A stretch of DNA of 6,126 nt from Pseudomonadota bacterium (GCA_023433855.1 JAEYTV010000466.1:1-6126), one strand, 5' to 3'. Shown: positions 1 through 5,894, counted from the first letter of the stretch. Numbers and translations are program-made. The notes: generated by a model from the letters alone, not told the origin.

Positions 1-309
1 GTCATACCCCTTCCTCTTCGCATCCCGGGCATCAAGGAAGCTTCGCTTTCCACAGGCGGCAATGTCGTATCCGGCGCGGCCTACGATCTCGTCGAAGCCG
101 ACATGGTCGACATGGAGACCTTTGCAGTGCTGCGCTGCTGCAAGCTTTTTGGCATTCCACTGATCGGCCTGCGCGGTATTTCAGACGGAAAGGAGGAACT
201 GAAACACGTCAGCAACTGGACCGAATACCTGCACGTGATCGACGAGAAGCTGGCGGCGACGGTCGACGCCCTGGGTCGGGCAATTGAAAGAGGCGATTTG
301 CTGATCTGA
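1..309 (+). CDS. mtnN: 5'-methylthioadenosine/S-adenosylhomocysteine nucleosidase, C-terminal part (5' end outside window)
   Basis: The reading frame is open from base 1 to the TGA at 307-309, giving the last 102 residues of a protein that begins upstream. Seen: VDMETFAV (Glu at fragment residue 39) followed by a hydrophobic strand and GLRGISDG (Asp at residue 62). These match the VEMEx(A) and ISD motifs of the MTA/SAH nucleosidase family (PNP/UDP phosphorylase fold), where the Glu contacts the ribose and the Asp is the general acid acting on the purine. Family knowledge: the enzyme hydrolyses methylthioadenosine and S-adenosylhomocysteine in the cytoplasm, releasing adenine and recycling SAM by-products. 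The C-terminal helix (residues about 75-98) is intact, so this end is not truncated. It lies 40 bases upstream of guaA on the same strand, and co-transcription is likely. The annotation could be another nucleoside phosphorylase-type enzyme, since the N-terminal half is not visible. Confidence 0.85.
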   Translation, partial: VIPLPLRIPGIKEASLSTGGNVVSGAAYDLVEADMVDMETFAVLRCCKLFGIPLIGLRGISDGKEELKHVSNWTEYLHVIDEKLAATVDALGRAIERGDLLI

Positions 310-320
310 CGCAGTTGCAC

Positions 321-343
321 AAAAGGCCGCTTTTCTTTAAAGG
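321..343 (+). promoter_or_regulatory. mtnN-guaA spacer: small AT-rich hairpin and weak guaA ribosome binding site
   Basis: In the 40-base spacer, AAAAG (321-325) and CTTTT (330-334) can pair around a four-base loop, followed by a T-rich stretch (335-338). This resembles a very weak intrinsic terminator, but the stem is only 5 bp and mostly A-T. AAAGG at 339-343 lies six bases before the guaA ATG and is the best available Shine-Dalgarno match. Because the hairpin is so weak, readthrough from the nucleosidase gene into guaA is the more likely outcome. No separate guaA promoter is evident. Confidence 0.35.
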
Positions 344-349
344 CTCGCC

Positions 350-1927
350 ATGACCCAGATAGCTCATCCCGACAGCATCCTCATCATCGATTTCGGCAGC
401 CAGGTGACGCAGCTGATTGCGCGCCGCATCCGCGAAGCCGGAGTCTATTGCGAAATCCATCCGTTCCAGAACGCGGCAGCGGCATTCGAGAAGCTTCAGC
501 CGAAGGGCGTGATCTTTTCCGGTGGCCCCGCCTCCGTCACCACCGAAGGCAGCCCCCGCGCACCCCAGGCGGTGATCGATTCCGGCGTGCCGATCCTCGG
601 CATCTGCTACGGACAGCAGACGCTGGCCACCCAGCTCGGGGGCGTGGTGGAAGGCGGACACGCGGAGGAATTCGGTCGTGCGGATCTGGAGATCAAGAAG
701 GCAAGCCCGCTGTTTGACGGCTTCTGGGTCGAGGGCGGACGCTATCCGGTCTGGATGAGCCACGGCGATCGCGTGACGCAGCTGCCGGAAGGTTTTGAGG
801 TCATCGCCACGTCGGAAAATGCGCCGTTTGCAATCGCTGCCGACGAAAGCCGCCACTACTACACCACCATGTTCCATCCGGAAGTGGTGCATACGCCCGA
901 TGGCGCCAAGCTCCTGTCGAACTTCGTACACAAGATCGTCGGTCTCAAGTCCGACTGGACCATGGCCGCCTATCGCGCCGAGATGATCCGCAAGATCAAG
1001 GAGCAGGTCGGCAACGAACGCATCATCTGCGGCCTGTCGGGCGGCGTCGACTCTTCCGTTGCCGCCGTTCTCATCCACGAGGCGATCGGCGACCAGTTGA
1101 CCTGCATCTATGTCGACCACGGCCTGATGCGCCAGGGCGAGAGCGAGCAGGTCGTCGGCATGTTCCGCGACCACTACAATATCCCGCTGGTGCATGTGGA
1201 TGCATCGGACCTGTTCCTGACGGAACTGGCAGGGGTCACCGATCCCGAGATCAAGCGCAAGACGATCGGCCGACTTTTCATCGAGGTCTTCGATGCCGAA
1301 GCGACGAAGATCGCCGAAGACGGCAAGGGCGCACCGAAGTTCCTAGCCCAGGGCACGCTCTATCCGGACGTGATCGAAAGCGTGTCTTTCTCGGGTGGCC
1401 CCTCCGTCACCATCAAGAGCCACCACAATGTCGGCGGCCTGCCCGAGCGCATGAACATGAAGCTCGTCGAGCCGCTGCGCGAACTGTTCAAGGACGAGGT
1501 TCGGGCGCTTGGCCGCGAGCTCGGTCTGCCGGAAAGCTTCATCGGCCGCCATCCCTTCCCGGGTCCTGGTCTTGCTATCCGCTGCCCTGGTGCGGTCACG
1601 CGCGAAAAGCTCGACATCCTGCGCAAGGCCGACGCCATCTATCTGGAAGAAATCCGCAAGGCCGGTCTCTACGACACCATATGGCAGGCCTTTGCCGTGC
1701 TGCTGCCGGTCCAGACTGTCGGCGTCATGGGCGACTACCGCACCTATGACTTCGTTTGCGCGCTGCGTGCCGTGACCTCGGTCGACGGCATGACCGCGGA
1801 CTTCTACCCCTACGACATGAATTTCCTCGGCCGCACGGCAACCCGCATCATCAACGAAGTGCGTGGCATCAACCGCGTCGTCTATGACGTCACGTCGAAG
1901 CCGCCGGGCACGATCGAGTGGGAGTGA
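350..1927 (+). CDS. guaA: GMP synthase (glutamine-hydrolysing)
   Basis: A complete 525-residue protein, the usual length for bacterial GuaA. It makes GMP from XMP, ATP and glutamine in the cytoplasm, the last step of de novo guanine nucleotide synthesis. Seen, in order: a class I glutamine amidotransferase domain (residues about 8-205) with the nucleophile in GICYGQQ (Cys86) and the His/Glu pair in FHPEVVHT (His176, Glu178); an ATP pyrophosphatase domain with the P-loop SGGVDSS (230-236); and the C-terminal dimerisation/XMP-binding domain with [11 protein letters not shown] (401-411) and the canonical ending PPGTIEWE. All expected catalytic residues are present and there is no frameshift. The ATG at 350 is chosen because the family's FGSQ motif follows at the usual distance. 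It sits just downstream of the nucleosidase gene. The 3' end of guaA is a known target for genomic-island integrases, which matters for the accessory genes to its right. Confidence 0.98.
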   Translation: MTQIAHPDSILIIDFGSQVTQLIARRIREAGVYCEIHPFQNAAAAFEKLQPKGVIFSGGPASVTTEGSPRAPQAVIDSGVPILGICYGQQTLATQLGGVVEGGHAEEFGRADLEIKKASPLFDGFWVEGGRYPVWMSHGDRVTQLPEGFEVIATSENAPFAIAADESRHYYTTMFHPEVVHTPDGAKLLSNFVHKIVGLKSDWTMAAYRAEMIRKIKEQVGNERIICGLSGGVDSSVAAVLIHEAIGDQLTCIYVDHGLMRQGESEQVVGMFRDHYNIPLVHVDASDLFLTELAGVTDPEIKRKTIGRLFIEVFDAEATKIAEDGKGAPKFLAQGTLYPDVIESVSFSGGPSVTIKSHHNVGGLPERMNMKLVEPLRELFKDEVRALGRELGLPESFIGRHPFPGPGLAIRCPGAVTREKLDILRKADAIYLEEIRKAGLYDTIWQAFAVLLPVQTVGVMGDYRTYDFVCALRAVTSVDGMTADFYPYDMNFLGRTATRIINEVRGINRVVYDVTSKPPGTIEWE

Positions 1928-1996
1928 TCTTTTGCCTGTCCGGCAGTATGGGATGAGGTGGACTTTCGTTAGCGGCGCTTGGGCGATTCAGGACGA

Positions 1997-2221
1997 ATGA
2001 AGCGGCAGAAGGCGCATCCCGCCTCCGTGCCGCCAACTCCCGACATCATAATTGCGCTTAAGTCCTGGGCCGGCAAGTCCCGCTATGTCCCGGTGATCTG
2101 GCGCGTTGAAAGCCGGTCATGCCTTCTTTGTTGCTACTATCATGAAGGCACGCGTGGGAAGGTGGATGATACCTTCTGCATCGGCATACTCGTCAAACGC
2201 CCGCTGCAAACCTTCGCGTAG
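1997..2221 (+). pseudogene. possible small or truncated reading frame downstream of guaA, unrecognised
   Basis: An ATG at 1997 (AGGA at 1990-1993, spacing only three bases) opens a 74-residue frame ending at the TAG at 2219-2221. The first ~40 codons (to about 2116) have G/C-rich third positions like the neighbouring real genes and encode a plausible peptide containing IIIALKSWAGKSRYVPVIWR. After that the frame runs antisense through the 3' end of the methyltransferase gene and the protein becomes Cys-rich and unconvincing. One reading is that only the 5' portion of a former gene survives and that the methyltransferase was joined to it by a recombination event. The alternative is that the frame is open by chance. 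I do not recognise the family and assign no function. Confidence 0.25.
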
Positions 2222-2920
2222 CTTCGCCTCCTCGTTCGCGCTGAGAGCAGCATAGCCCGGGAAAGAACGGAACATGGGGGCGCACTCGTTGACCACGTCG
2301 GGAGAGGAATAGGGGCTCCAGTCAGCTTCGGCGATGTGGACATTGGCGGCGGAGCAACCGGACTCCCGCAGGATTTCCCGCAGTCCATCCGGCGAGAAAA
2401 CCGGGAACATTCCTGCCGGCCAAAGGTCCCGTCCCGGGTAAAGCTGCGCGAACACACGCCGCATGACATGTGCTGGTGAACAATCGTCTTCCTGCGTCCA
2501 TATCGTCAATGCTGCACGGCCTTGCGCACGAGTGACGCGCAACAACTCATCCAAGCCCGCCTGCCATGTCGGAAAGGCAAGGATGCCGAAGTGGGAGATA
2601 GCGACATCGTAGCTTGCATCAGCTGCCGAGAGTGCCCGGAAATCCATCACCTCGGCGCGGGCACCCTTGAATGGTTGCAACCGTTCGGCGCTGCGCACCA
2701 CCATGTCCGAGTTGATATCGGTTGCCGTAACCCGCGCGCCTCGATCTGCGGCAGCGACGGCAAGGCCACCGGTGCCGGCGGCCACGTCGATCACGGACAG
2801 GTTGTCGAGGGGCATCAATCTGTCGAGCAATTGAACGGCGAAGGGCTGCGTCGTCCGCTCGCCCATCTGCTCATAAAGACGGACCGGGCTGGCGGCTGCT
2901 TTGTCGAGACTGCTTGTCAC
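2117..2920 (-). CDS. class I SAM-dependent methyltransferase
   Basis: A complete 267-residue protein on the minus strand with a GTG start (2918-2920). The start is supported by AGGAG (2928-2932 on the complement) seven bases upstream. Seen: motif I VIDVAAGTGG (residues 43-52), which binds SAM; the acidic end of strand 2 in TATDIN (Asp68), expected to hold the ribose; MDFRAL (about 92-97) near the adenine; and post-motif SYDVAISHFGILAF with the downstream ELLRVTRAQGRAALTIW strand, typical of the Methyltransf_11/25 (UbiE-like) group. Family knowledge: such enzymes transfer methyl groups to small molecules; the substrate cannot be told from these motifs. No signal peptide or membrane segment is evident, so it is cytoplasmic. 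It converges with guaA and lies 468 bases downstream of a SnoaL-like gene on the same strand, too far to assume an operon. Function beyond methyl transfer is unknown. Confidence 0.88.
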   Translation of the reverse strand: MTSSLDKAAASPVRLYEQMGERTTQPFAVQLLDRLMPLDNLSVIDVAAGTGGLAVAAADRGARVTATDINSDMVVRSAERLQPFKGARAEVMDFRALSAADASYDVAISHFGILAFPTWQAGLDELLRVTRAQGRAALTIWTQEDDCSPAHVMRRVFAQLYPGRDLWPAGMFPVFSPDGLREILRESGCSAANVHIAEADWSPYSSPDVVNECAPMFRSFPGYAALSANEEAKLREGLQRAFDEYADAEGIIHLPTRAFMIVATKKA

Positions 2921-2927
2921 GGATAGA

Positions 2928-2932
2928 CTCCT
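2928..2932 (-). promoter_or_regulatory. ribosome binding site deciding the GTG start of the methyltransferase
   Basis: On the minus strand AGGAG lies seven bases before the GTG at 2918-2920. No ATG in the same frame has comparable support, so this site fixes a GTG start and a 267-residue product. Confidence 0.75.
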
Positions 2933-2996
2933 GAACGTGGGACTGCTGATGGCAGAAAGACCCTGGCGACATACGACGGCTGATCCCTGTCTCTCC

Positions 2997-3045
2997 CTTA
3001 TCGATCTAGCTCACCGCACTTCAACGGCGGAACGGTTACAACCGT
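2997..3045 (-). promoter_or_regulatory. possible promoter and palindromic operator upstream of the methyltransferase
   Basis: Reading the minus strand, TTGAAG (3019-3024) and GATAAG (2997-3002) are separated by 16 bases, a weak sigma70-like pair (each four of six consensus positions). It would start transcription about 70 bases before the GTG. Directly upstream of the -35 is the perfect inverted repeat ACGGTT-AC-AACCGT (3032-3045). The position would suit a regulator acting next to the polymerase site. Both calls are by eye; 6-bp arms are short enough to arise by chance. Confidence 0.3.
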
Positions 3046-3359
3046 AGGATACTATGCCCAATCGACGCGTCCATCTAGCCGGTGACGTCGGCGGAATGAT
3101 CATCTGACCTGACCCGGCAGCATAACCGCTCCAGCAATAGTTCGCGAAGCGCCCTCAATGGGAGAGCTTTGCTCGGGCTCGGGAATAACTCCAATCATCC
3201 AGAACTGCATCCAAGGACGTCGGCTCGAGTGCCTTTCCTGCTTATGTTCCGGCAGGTCTGAGGCAGGTTCGAGCGACGACTGCCCGGCCGCCGCTCTGCG
3301 CGGTTAGCTCATTTCCCACAAGACCACACCGCCCGTTGTCGCCGACATAACACCGCAGG

Positions 3360-3387
3360 ATGACTGGCGCTCGCCGGCGCCCATCAT
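3360..3387 (-). terminator. possible transcription end hairpin after the SnoaL-like gene
   Basis: Immediately past the TGA of the SnoaL-like gene (3389-3391) the sequence can fold: GGCGC (3366-3370) pairs with GCGCC (3377-3381) over a six-base loop, and after a two-base mismatch ATGA (3360-3363) pairs with TCAT (3384-3387). The GC-rich core and position fit a terminator, but no T-run follows on the minus strand, so it may only protect the mRNA 3' end or be fortuitous. Confidence 0.35.
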
Positions 3388-3388
3388 T

Positions 3389-3886
3389 TCATTCGCCGTC
3401 CACCGGCCCGTCGCGCACGGCCGCGCCAGCCGGCTGCATCTCCACACCAAGCTGCTTCAGGAATGAGAGATTGTCATATTGGATCCATTCCTCCGCGACC
3501 CGCCCATCGGCATCGAAACGAAAGATATTTTGAACATTGTGGCGAACAGCTCGTCCGTTCGGCTGTATCGTGCCAATCGCCGCGCCCTCGAAGGGACGTT
3601 CGAACGTGCCGGTCATGACCGTGCGCGTCGCGATGAAGTCGCCCTGCTCGATGATTGACAGACGCTCGCAGGCATACTCGGGGAACGCCGCACGCATTGA
3701 CGCAAAGAAGGCCTTCAGGATCGGCAGTCCGATGTCGCCGTCGGGCCCGTGAAGCACGTAATCGTGCGAAAAATAAGCGTCTAGCGCCGCATCGTCGGCC
3801 CGAGCGATCGCCTCCCGCCCGATCCGGACCAGTTCCCGCGCGCGTTTACTATAAGCAGGCTCGGTGGGCTCAATGTACTTTTCCAT
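3389..3886 (-). CDS. SnoaL-like / ester cyclase family protein
   Basis: A 165-residue protein starting at the ATG at 3884-3886. A longer frame extends upstream to 4000, but the internal ATG has an excellent AAGGAG (3893-3898 complement) six bases before it and the added 38 residues do not look like a domain, so the shorter start is chosen. Seen: an N-terminal helical stretch (about 12-40), then DYVLHGPDGD (42-51), a helix GLPILKAFFASMRAAFPEY (53-71), and alternating strands with TRTVMTGTFERPFEGAAIGTIQPNGRAVRHNVQNIFRFDADGRV split over residues 87-130. It ends in EEWIQYDNLSFLKQLG (132-147). This is the NTF2-like cone fold of the SnoaL/ester cyclase group, including the typical G(T/K).F...G..PNG, DGRV.E.W and D..L..QLG pattern (Asp138 in the last). 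Family knowledge: members include polyketide cyclases, but most bacterial ones are of unknown role. No signal peptide is evident. It stands alone, transcribed away from the substrate-binding protein gene. Confidence 0.85.
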   Translation of the reverse strand: MEKYIEPTEPAYSKRARELVRIGREAIARADDAALDAYFSHDYVLHGPDGDIGLPILKAFFASMRAAFPEYACERLSIIEQGDFIATRTVMTGTFERPFEGAAIGTIQPNGRAVRHNVQNIFRFDADGRVAEEWIQYDNLSFLKQLGVEMQPAGAAVRDGPVDGE

Positions 3887-3892
3887 GTTCGG

Positions 3893-3898
3893 CTCCTT
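3893..3898 (-). promoter_or_regulatory. ribosome binding site deciding the start of the SnoaL-like gene
   Basis: AAGGAG on the minus strand, six bases before the ATG at 3884-3886. It argues against the longer frame opening at 4000 and gives a 165-residue product. Confidence 0.8.
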
Positions 3899-3916
3899 CT
3901 GGGGATGCGCCCGACG

Positions 3917-3944
3917 CCTCAGGATGAGGATGGTTGGATCCAAC
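3917..3944. promoter_or_regulatory. two adjacent short palindromes in the SnoaL-like gene leader
   Basis: CCTCA-GGA-TGAGG (3917-3929) and the perfect 12-bp palindrome GTTGGATCCAAC (3933-3944) lie three bases apart, 31-58 bases upstream of the SnoaL-like start codon. On the minus strand a weak promoter-like pair, TTGCAC (3961-3966) and TTGGAT (3938-3943), would overlap the second palindrome, so it could be an operator. The promoter match is only three of six at each box; this is a tentative call. Confidence 0.2.
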
Positions 3945-4051
3945 AGGTCTGACGAGGTTTGTGCAATCCCCTGAGACAGGACTGCAGCTCGCATTTTCAC
4001 AGAGCAGCAATATCAGCCCCGCCGGCGAGACGCCCTGCTAACTGCTCCACT

Positions 4052-4147
4052 CCTGCCAACCTTGCGAGGTGGCTGGAACAAGGCATGGCCGCTTTGAAAG
4101 CCCGCCAGAACGGGCAGCTGCGCGGTGGAAAATTCCACGAAACCTGA
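4052..4147 (+). pseudogene. possible 3' remnant of an unrecognised gene
   Basis: In the frame ending at the TGA at 4145-4147, the last ~32 codons read as a protein-like C-terminus (ANLARWLEQGMAALKARQNG and a short basic tail) with an amphipathic helix and reasonable codon choice. Upstream of about 4050 the same frame reads as low-quality sequence with no ribosome binding site near its first ATG (3959). It may be the tail of a gene whose front has been lost, or a chance frame. No family is recognised. Confidence 0.15.
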
Positions 4148-4177
4148 CGAACGTCGTCGTAATTATTGGTTAGATCA

Positions 4178-4196
4178 ACTTACCGTTGCGGTAAGT
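4178..4196. promoter_or_regulatory. perfect TetR-type inverted repeat (candidate operator)
   Basis: ACTTACCG-TTG-CGGTAAGT: two perfect 8-bp arms around a three-base centre, 19 bases in all. The form and the TTACCG/CGGTAA arms resemble operators bound by TetR-family repressors, which often sit beside their own gene and an efflux or catabolic operon. Here no tetR-like gene is found within the window, and the next gene on the plus strand starts 287 bases away. On the minus strand a weak -35/-10 pair (TTGCCC at 4201-4206, TAAGTT at 4178-4183) would overlap it, but no gene follows closely. The repeat is clear; the regulator and target are inferred. Confidence 0.55.
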
Positions 4197-4468
4197 GACG
4201 GGCAAATTGTTTTCCCAATGCTCCTGCCCCATCTTATCCGTAACATGGCGACAAGAGAAATCTGATGCCCTCGCTCTCACTCCAGCACCACCGACTTCTC
4301 GGGACTTCAGGCCCGCGCACTCGCCGCGCACGCCGGAAAAGCATTACCTTCGGCACGGGCGGAGACACCAACGCGGTCTTTTTCCACCTCCCGATTGCAG
4401 ACCCGGTCCTTGAGGGGCGGTGGAGTCTTCCTGCCGCCGGCTTGGCCTACAGAGAGCGAGAACAGGCG

Positions 4469-4475
4469 AAGGAGG
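4469..4475 (+). promoter_or_regulatory. ribosome binding site deciding the start of the substrate-binding protein
   Basis: AAGGAGG, a near-perfect Shine-Dalgarno sequence, lies seven bases before the ATG at 4483. It rules out the upstream in-frame start near 4420 and places a twin-arginine signal exactly at the N-terminus. Confidence 0.85.
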
Positions 4476-4482
4476 CACATCA

Positions 4483-5721
4483 ATGAACCGCAGACATTTC
4501 ACTCGCCTGTGCGCAACAGGCATGGCGGTGGCGGCGACGCAAGGGCCGTCGCTGGCCCTCTCACAGTTACCCGCCGAGACCCTAACCCTGGCCAACAGCA
4601 AGGAAGCGAGGCATATCATGTCAGACAATCCCCTGCGGATAGGATTTTGCACCGATCTTTCCGGTCCATATGAAGATGTAGATGGCAACGCTGGCGCCGA
4701 AGCCATTCGCATGGCCATAGAGGAGATGAATGGAACAGCGGCCGGACGTCCGGTCGAGCTACTGCTCAGTGACCATCGCAACGATGAAGGGGAGGCCGCA
4801 TCGATCGCCCGCCGCTGGTATATGAACGAAGGCGTCGACATGGTGATCGGCGGCGTCAACTCCGACACGAGCCTTGCCATGACTGCCATCGCCACCGAGC
4901 TTGGCAAGCCGATCCTCGTGGTTGGCGCGGGGACGTCGGTCCAAACGCGCGAGCGCGCAGCGCCGACGGTCATCCAATATGCCTACACCACAGTCGCGCT
5001 TGCGACGGTGCCGGCGCTCGGTCTCGTCCGGGAAGGCCTGAAGCGCTGGTTCTTTGTTACCGCTGACTATCCCTTTGGGCGTGAACTGGAGGAGCATGGC
5101 ACTGCAGCGATCAACGCGGCGGGCGGGACGGTTGTCGGATCGGTCAAAAACCCGCACGGCGCCGAGGACTTCACTCCCTTCTTGGAGCAGGCCAGAGACA
5201 GCGGCGCCGAAGTTCTGGGCCTGGCCAACGGCCACGCCGAACTGCTCAAGGCTATGGCAGCCATGGAGACGCTCGGCCTCCGCGACCGCATGAAACTCGT
5301 TGGCCTGCTCACTTTCGTGGATGATATCCATCACATGGGCCTCGAGAAATCGCAGGGCCTCTATCTCGCCGACAGCTGGTACTGGACCCGCGACGATGAT
5401 ACGCGCCGTTGGTCGGAGCGTTTCTACGACCGGCGGCAGCGCATGCCGTCATCGCTGCAGGCCGCCGACTATTCGGCTGCTCTCCAGTTCCTGAAGGCCG
5501 TTGAAGCCGTAGGCAGCGCCGATCCGACAGCTGTCATCGGGCACCTGCGGGAGGCCACCTTGAACGACATGTATGTCAGAAACGGACGGATCCGGGAGGA
5601 CGGTACGATGCTGCACGACATCCACCTGCTGCGCGTGAAGACCCCGGATGCGTCGAAAGGCGAATGGGACGTTTACGAACATGTCGCGACCATGTCCGGC
5701 GCCGAGGCGTTCCCACTGTAA
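4483..5721 (+). CDS. ABC transporter substrate-binding protein, branched-chain amino acid/amide type (Peripla_BP_6-like)
   Basis: A complete 412-residue protein with its ATG at 4483 fixed by AAGGAGG. Seen: NRRHFTRL at residues 2-9, a twin-arginine-like motif, then a modest hydrophobic stretch (9-26) with a possible cleavage after SLA (Ala25); so export by the Tat pathway to the periplasm is likely. The mature part starts with LRIGFCTDLSGPYEDVDG (51-68), the hallmark first strand and ligand-loop of type I periplasmic binding proteins, followed by GAEAIRMAIEEMNG, VDMVIGGVNSDTSLAM, and FVTADYPFG (Tyr196 in the inter-lobe region), then the second lobe to about residue 385. Family knowledge: such proteins deliver amino acids, amides, urea or aromatic compounds to Liv/Urt-type transporters, and some relatives (AmiC) are cytoplasmic sensors. 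The ligand cannot be deduced. No permease or ATPase genes follow; the next gene is a convergent LysR regulator, so this is an orphan binding protein or has partners elsewhere. Confidence 0.9.
   Translation: MNRRHFTRLCATGMAVAATQGPSLALSQLPAETLTLANSKEARHIMSDNPLRIGFCTDLSGPYEDVDGNAGAEAIRMAIEEMNGTAAGRPVELLLSDHRNDEGEAASIARRWYMNEGVDMVIGGVNSDTSLAMTAIATELGKPILVVGAGTSVQTRERAAPTVIQYAYTTVALATVPALGLVREGLKRWFFVTADYPFGRELEEHGTAAINAAGGTVVGSVKNPHGAEDFTPFLEQARDSGAEVLGLANGHAELLKAMAAMETLGLRDRMKLVGLLTFVDDIHHMGLEKSQGLYLADSWYWTRDDDTRRWSERFYDRRQRMPSSLQAADYSAALQFLKAVEAVGSADPTAVIGHLREATLNDMYVRNGRIREDGTMLHDIHLLRVKTPDASKGEWDVYEHVATMSGAEAFPL
4608..4620 (+). promoter_or_regulatory. possible internal translation start within the substrate-binding protein gene
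   Basis: GAGG (4608-4611) lies six bases before an in-frame ATG (4618-4620, Met46), exactly at the junction between the signal/linker and the mature domain (MSDNPLRIGF). A product from here would be about 367 residues, lacking the export signal and so cytoplasmic. The arrangement may be coincidental, since the upstream start is stronger. Confidence 0.25.
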
Positions 5722-5726
5722 TGGAC

Positions 5727-5759
5727 ATATGCTGGCGGCCTGATTGGACGCCAGCATAT
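5727..5759. terminator. perfect 11-bp hairpin after the substrate-binding protein gene
   Basis: ATATGCTGGCG (5727-5737) and CGCCAGCATAT (5749-5759) are exact inverted copies around an 11-base loop. The stem begins five bases after the TAA stop. No T-run follows on either strand, so it is not a classic intrinsic terminator. The location between two convergent genes suits a bidirectional transcription end or an mRNA 3'-stabilising structure. Confidence 0.6.
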
Positions 5760-5894
5760 CTGTGGGACGAACCATGGCCACCGCCAGCCATTCCGGCCAC
5801 AGCAGCATCGCAGATCAATAGCGGCAGATCGATGAAACGCGCTGATGCGGATGCTGGAACTCTGATGGGCTACGCCGGGCATGCATGCAGGCGT

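Larger units (their letters stand above)
2933..3388. other. intergenic stretch without a credible gene (between SnoaL-like gene and methyltransferase)
   Basis: About 450 bases with frequent stops in all frames and no frame with good codon use or ribosome binding site. It contains the possible methyltransferase promoter and palindrome (2997-3045) and, at the right end, a hairpin after the SnoaL-like stop codon (3360-3387). No tRNA, repeat array or insertion-sequence end was seen in the remainder (about 3046-3359). Confidence 0.6.
3945..4482. other. divergent intergenic region with no complete gene
   Basis: Roughly 540 bases between the leader of the SnoaL-like gene and the substrate-binding protein start. 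It holds a perfect TetR-type inverted repeat (4178-4196), a smaller inverted repeat GACGA-ACG-TCGTC (4146-4158), a GCCCG/CGGGC hairpin (4100-4115), and a possible gene-end fragment (4052-4147). The part from 4200 to 4465 has several open but mutually overlapping frames on both strands, none with a family match or a ribosome binding site I can support. The long spacing suggests lost or decayed genes. Confidence 0.5.

Noticed and set aside
209..1195. A 328-residue minus-strand frame across guaA
   Set aside because: It is antisense to the unmistakable guaA gene and arises from its GC-rich codon pattern; the protein is rich in Asp, His, Arg and Ala with no domain.
2120..2150. TGCCTTC / GAAGGCA inverted repeat at the 3' end of the methyltransferase gene
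   Set aside because: It lies within coding sequence, has a 17-base loop and no T-run, so a terminator role is not supported.
2522..2926. A plus-strand frame of 134 residues inside the methyltransferase gene
   Set aside because: Antisense to a gene with clear SAM-binding motifs; no recognisable domain or start signal.
4100..4115. GCCCG/CGGGC hairpin followed on the minus strand by TTTC, resembling an intrinsic terminator
   Set aside because: The stem is only 5 bp with a very short T-run and no gene ends just upstream of it on that strand; not strong enough to call.
4195..4486. Overlapping plus-strand frames just upstream of the substrate-binding protein
   Set aside because: No family resemblance, no ribosome binding site, and they end at or just after the real start; most likely chance frames in GC-rich DNA.
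4344..4973. A 209-residue minus-strand frame over the start of the substrate-binding protein
   Set aside because: Antisense shadow of a well-supported gene; low-complexity Ser/Arg/Pro-rich sequence and no ribosome binding site.
5810..5833. Near-direct repeat GCAGATCAAT / GCAGATCGAT four bases apart
   Set aside because: Only two copies of 10 bases with a mismatch; too short for an att site or repeat array.
5879..5888. GCATGCATGC, a 10-bp perfect palindrome near the end of the LysR gene
   Set aside because: A simple alternating GCAT repeat that is self-complementary by nature; no other sign of a binding site.
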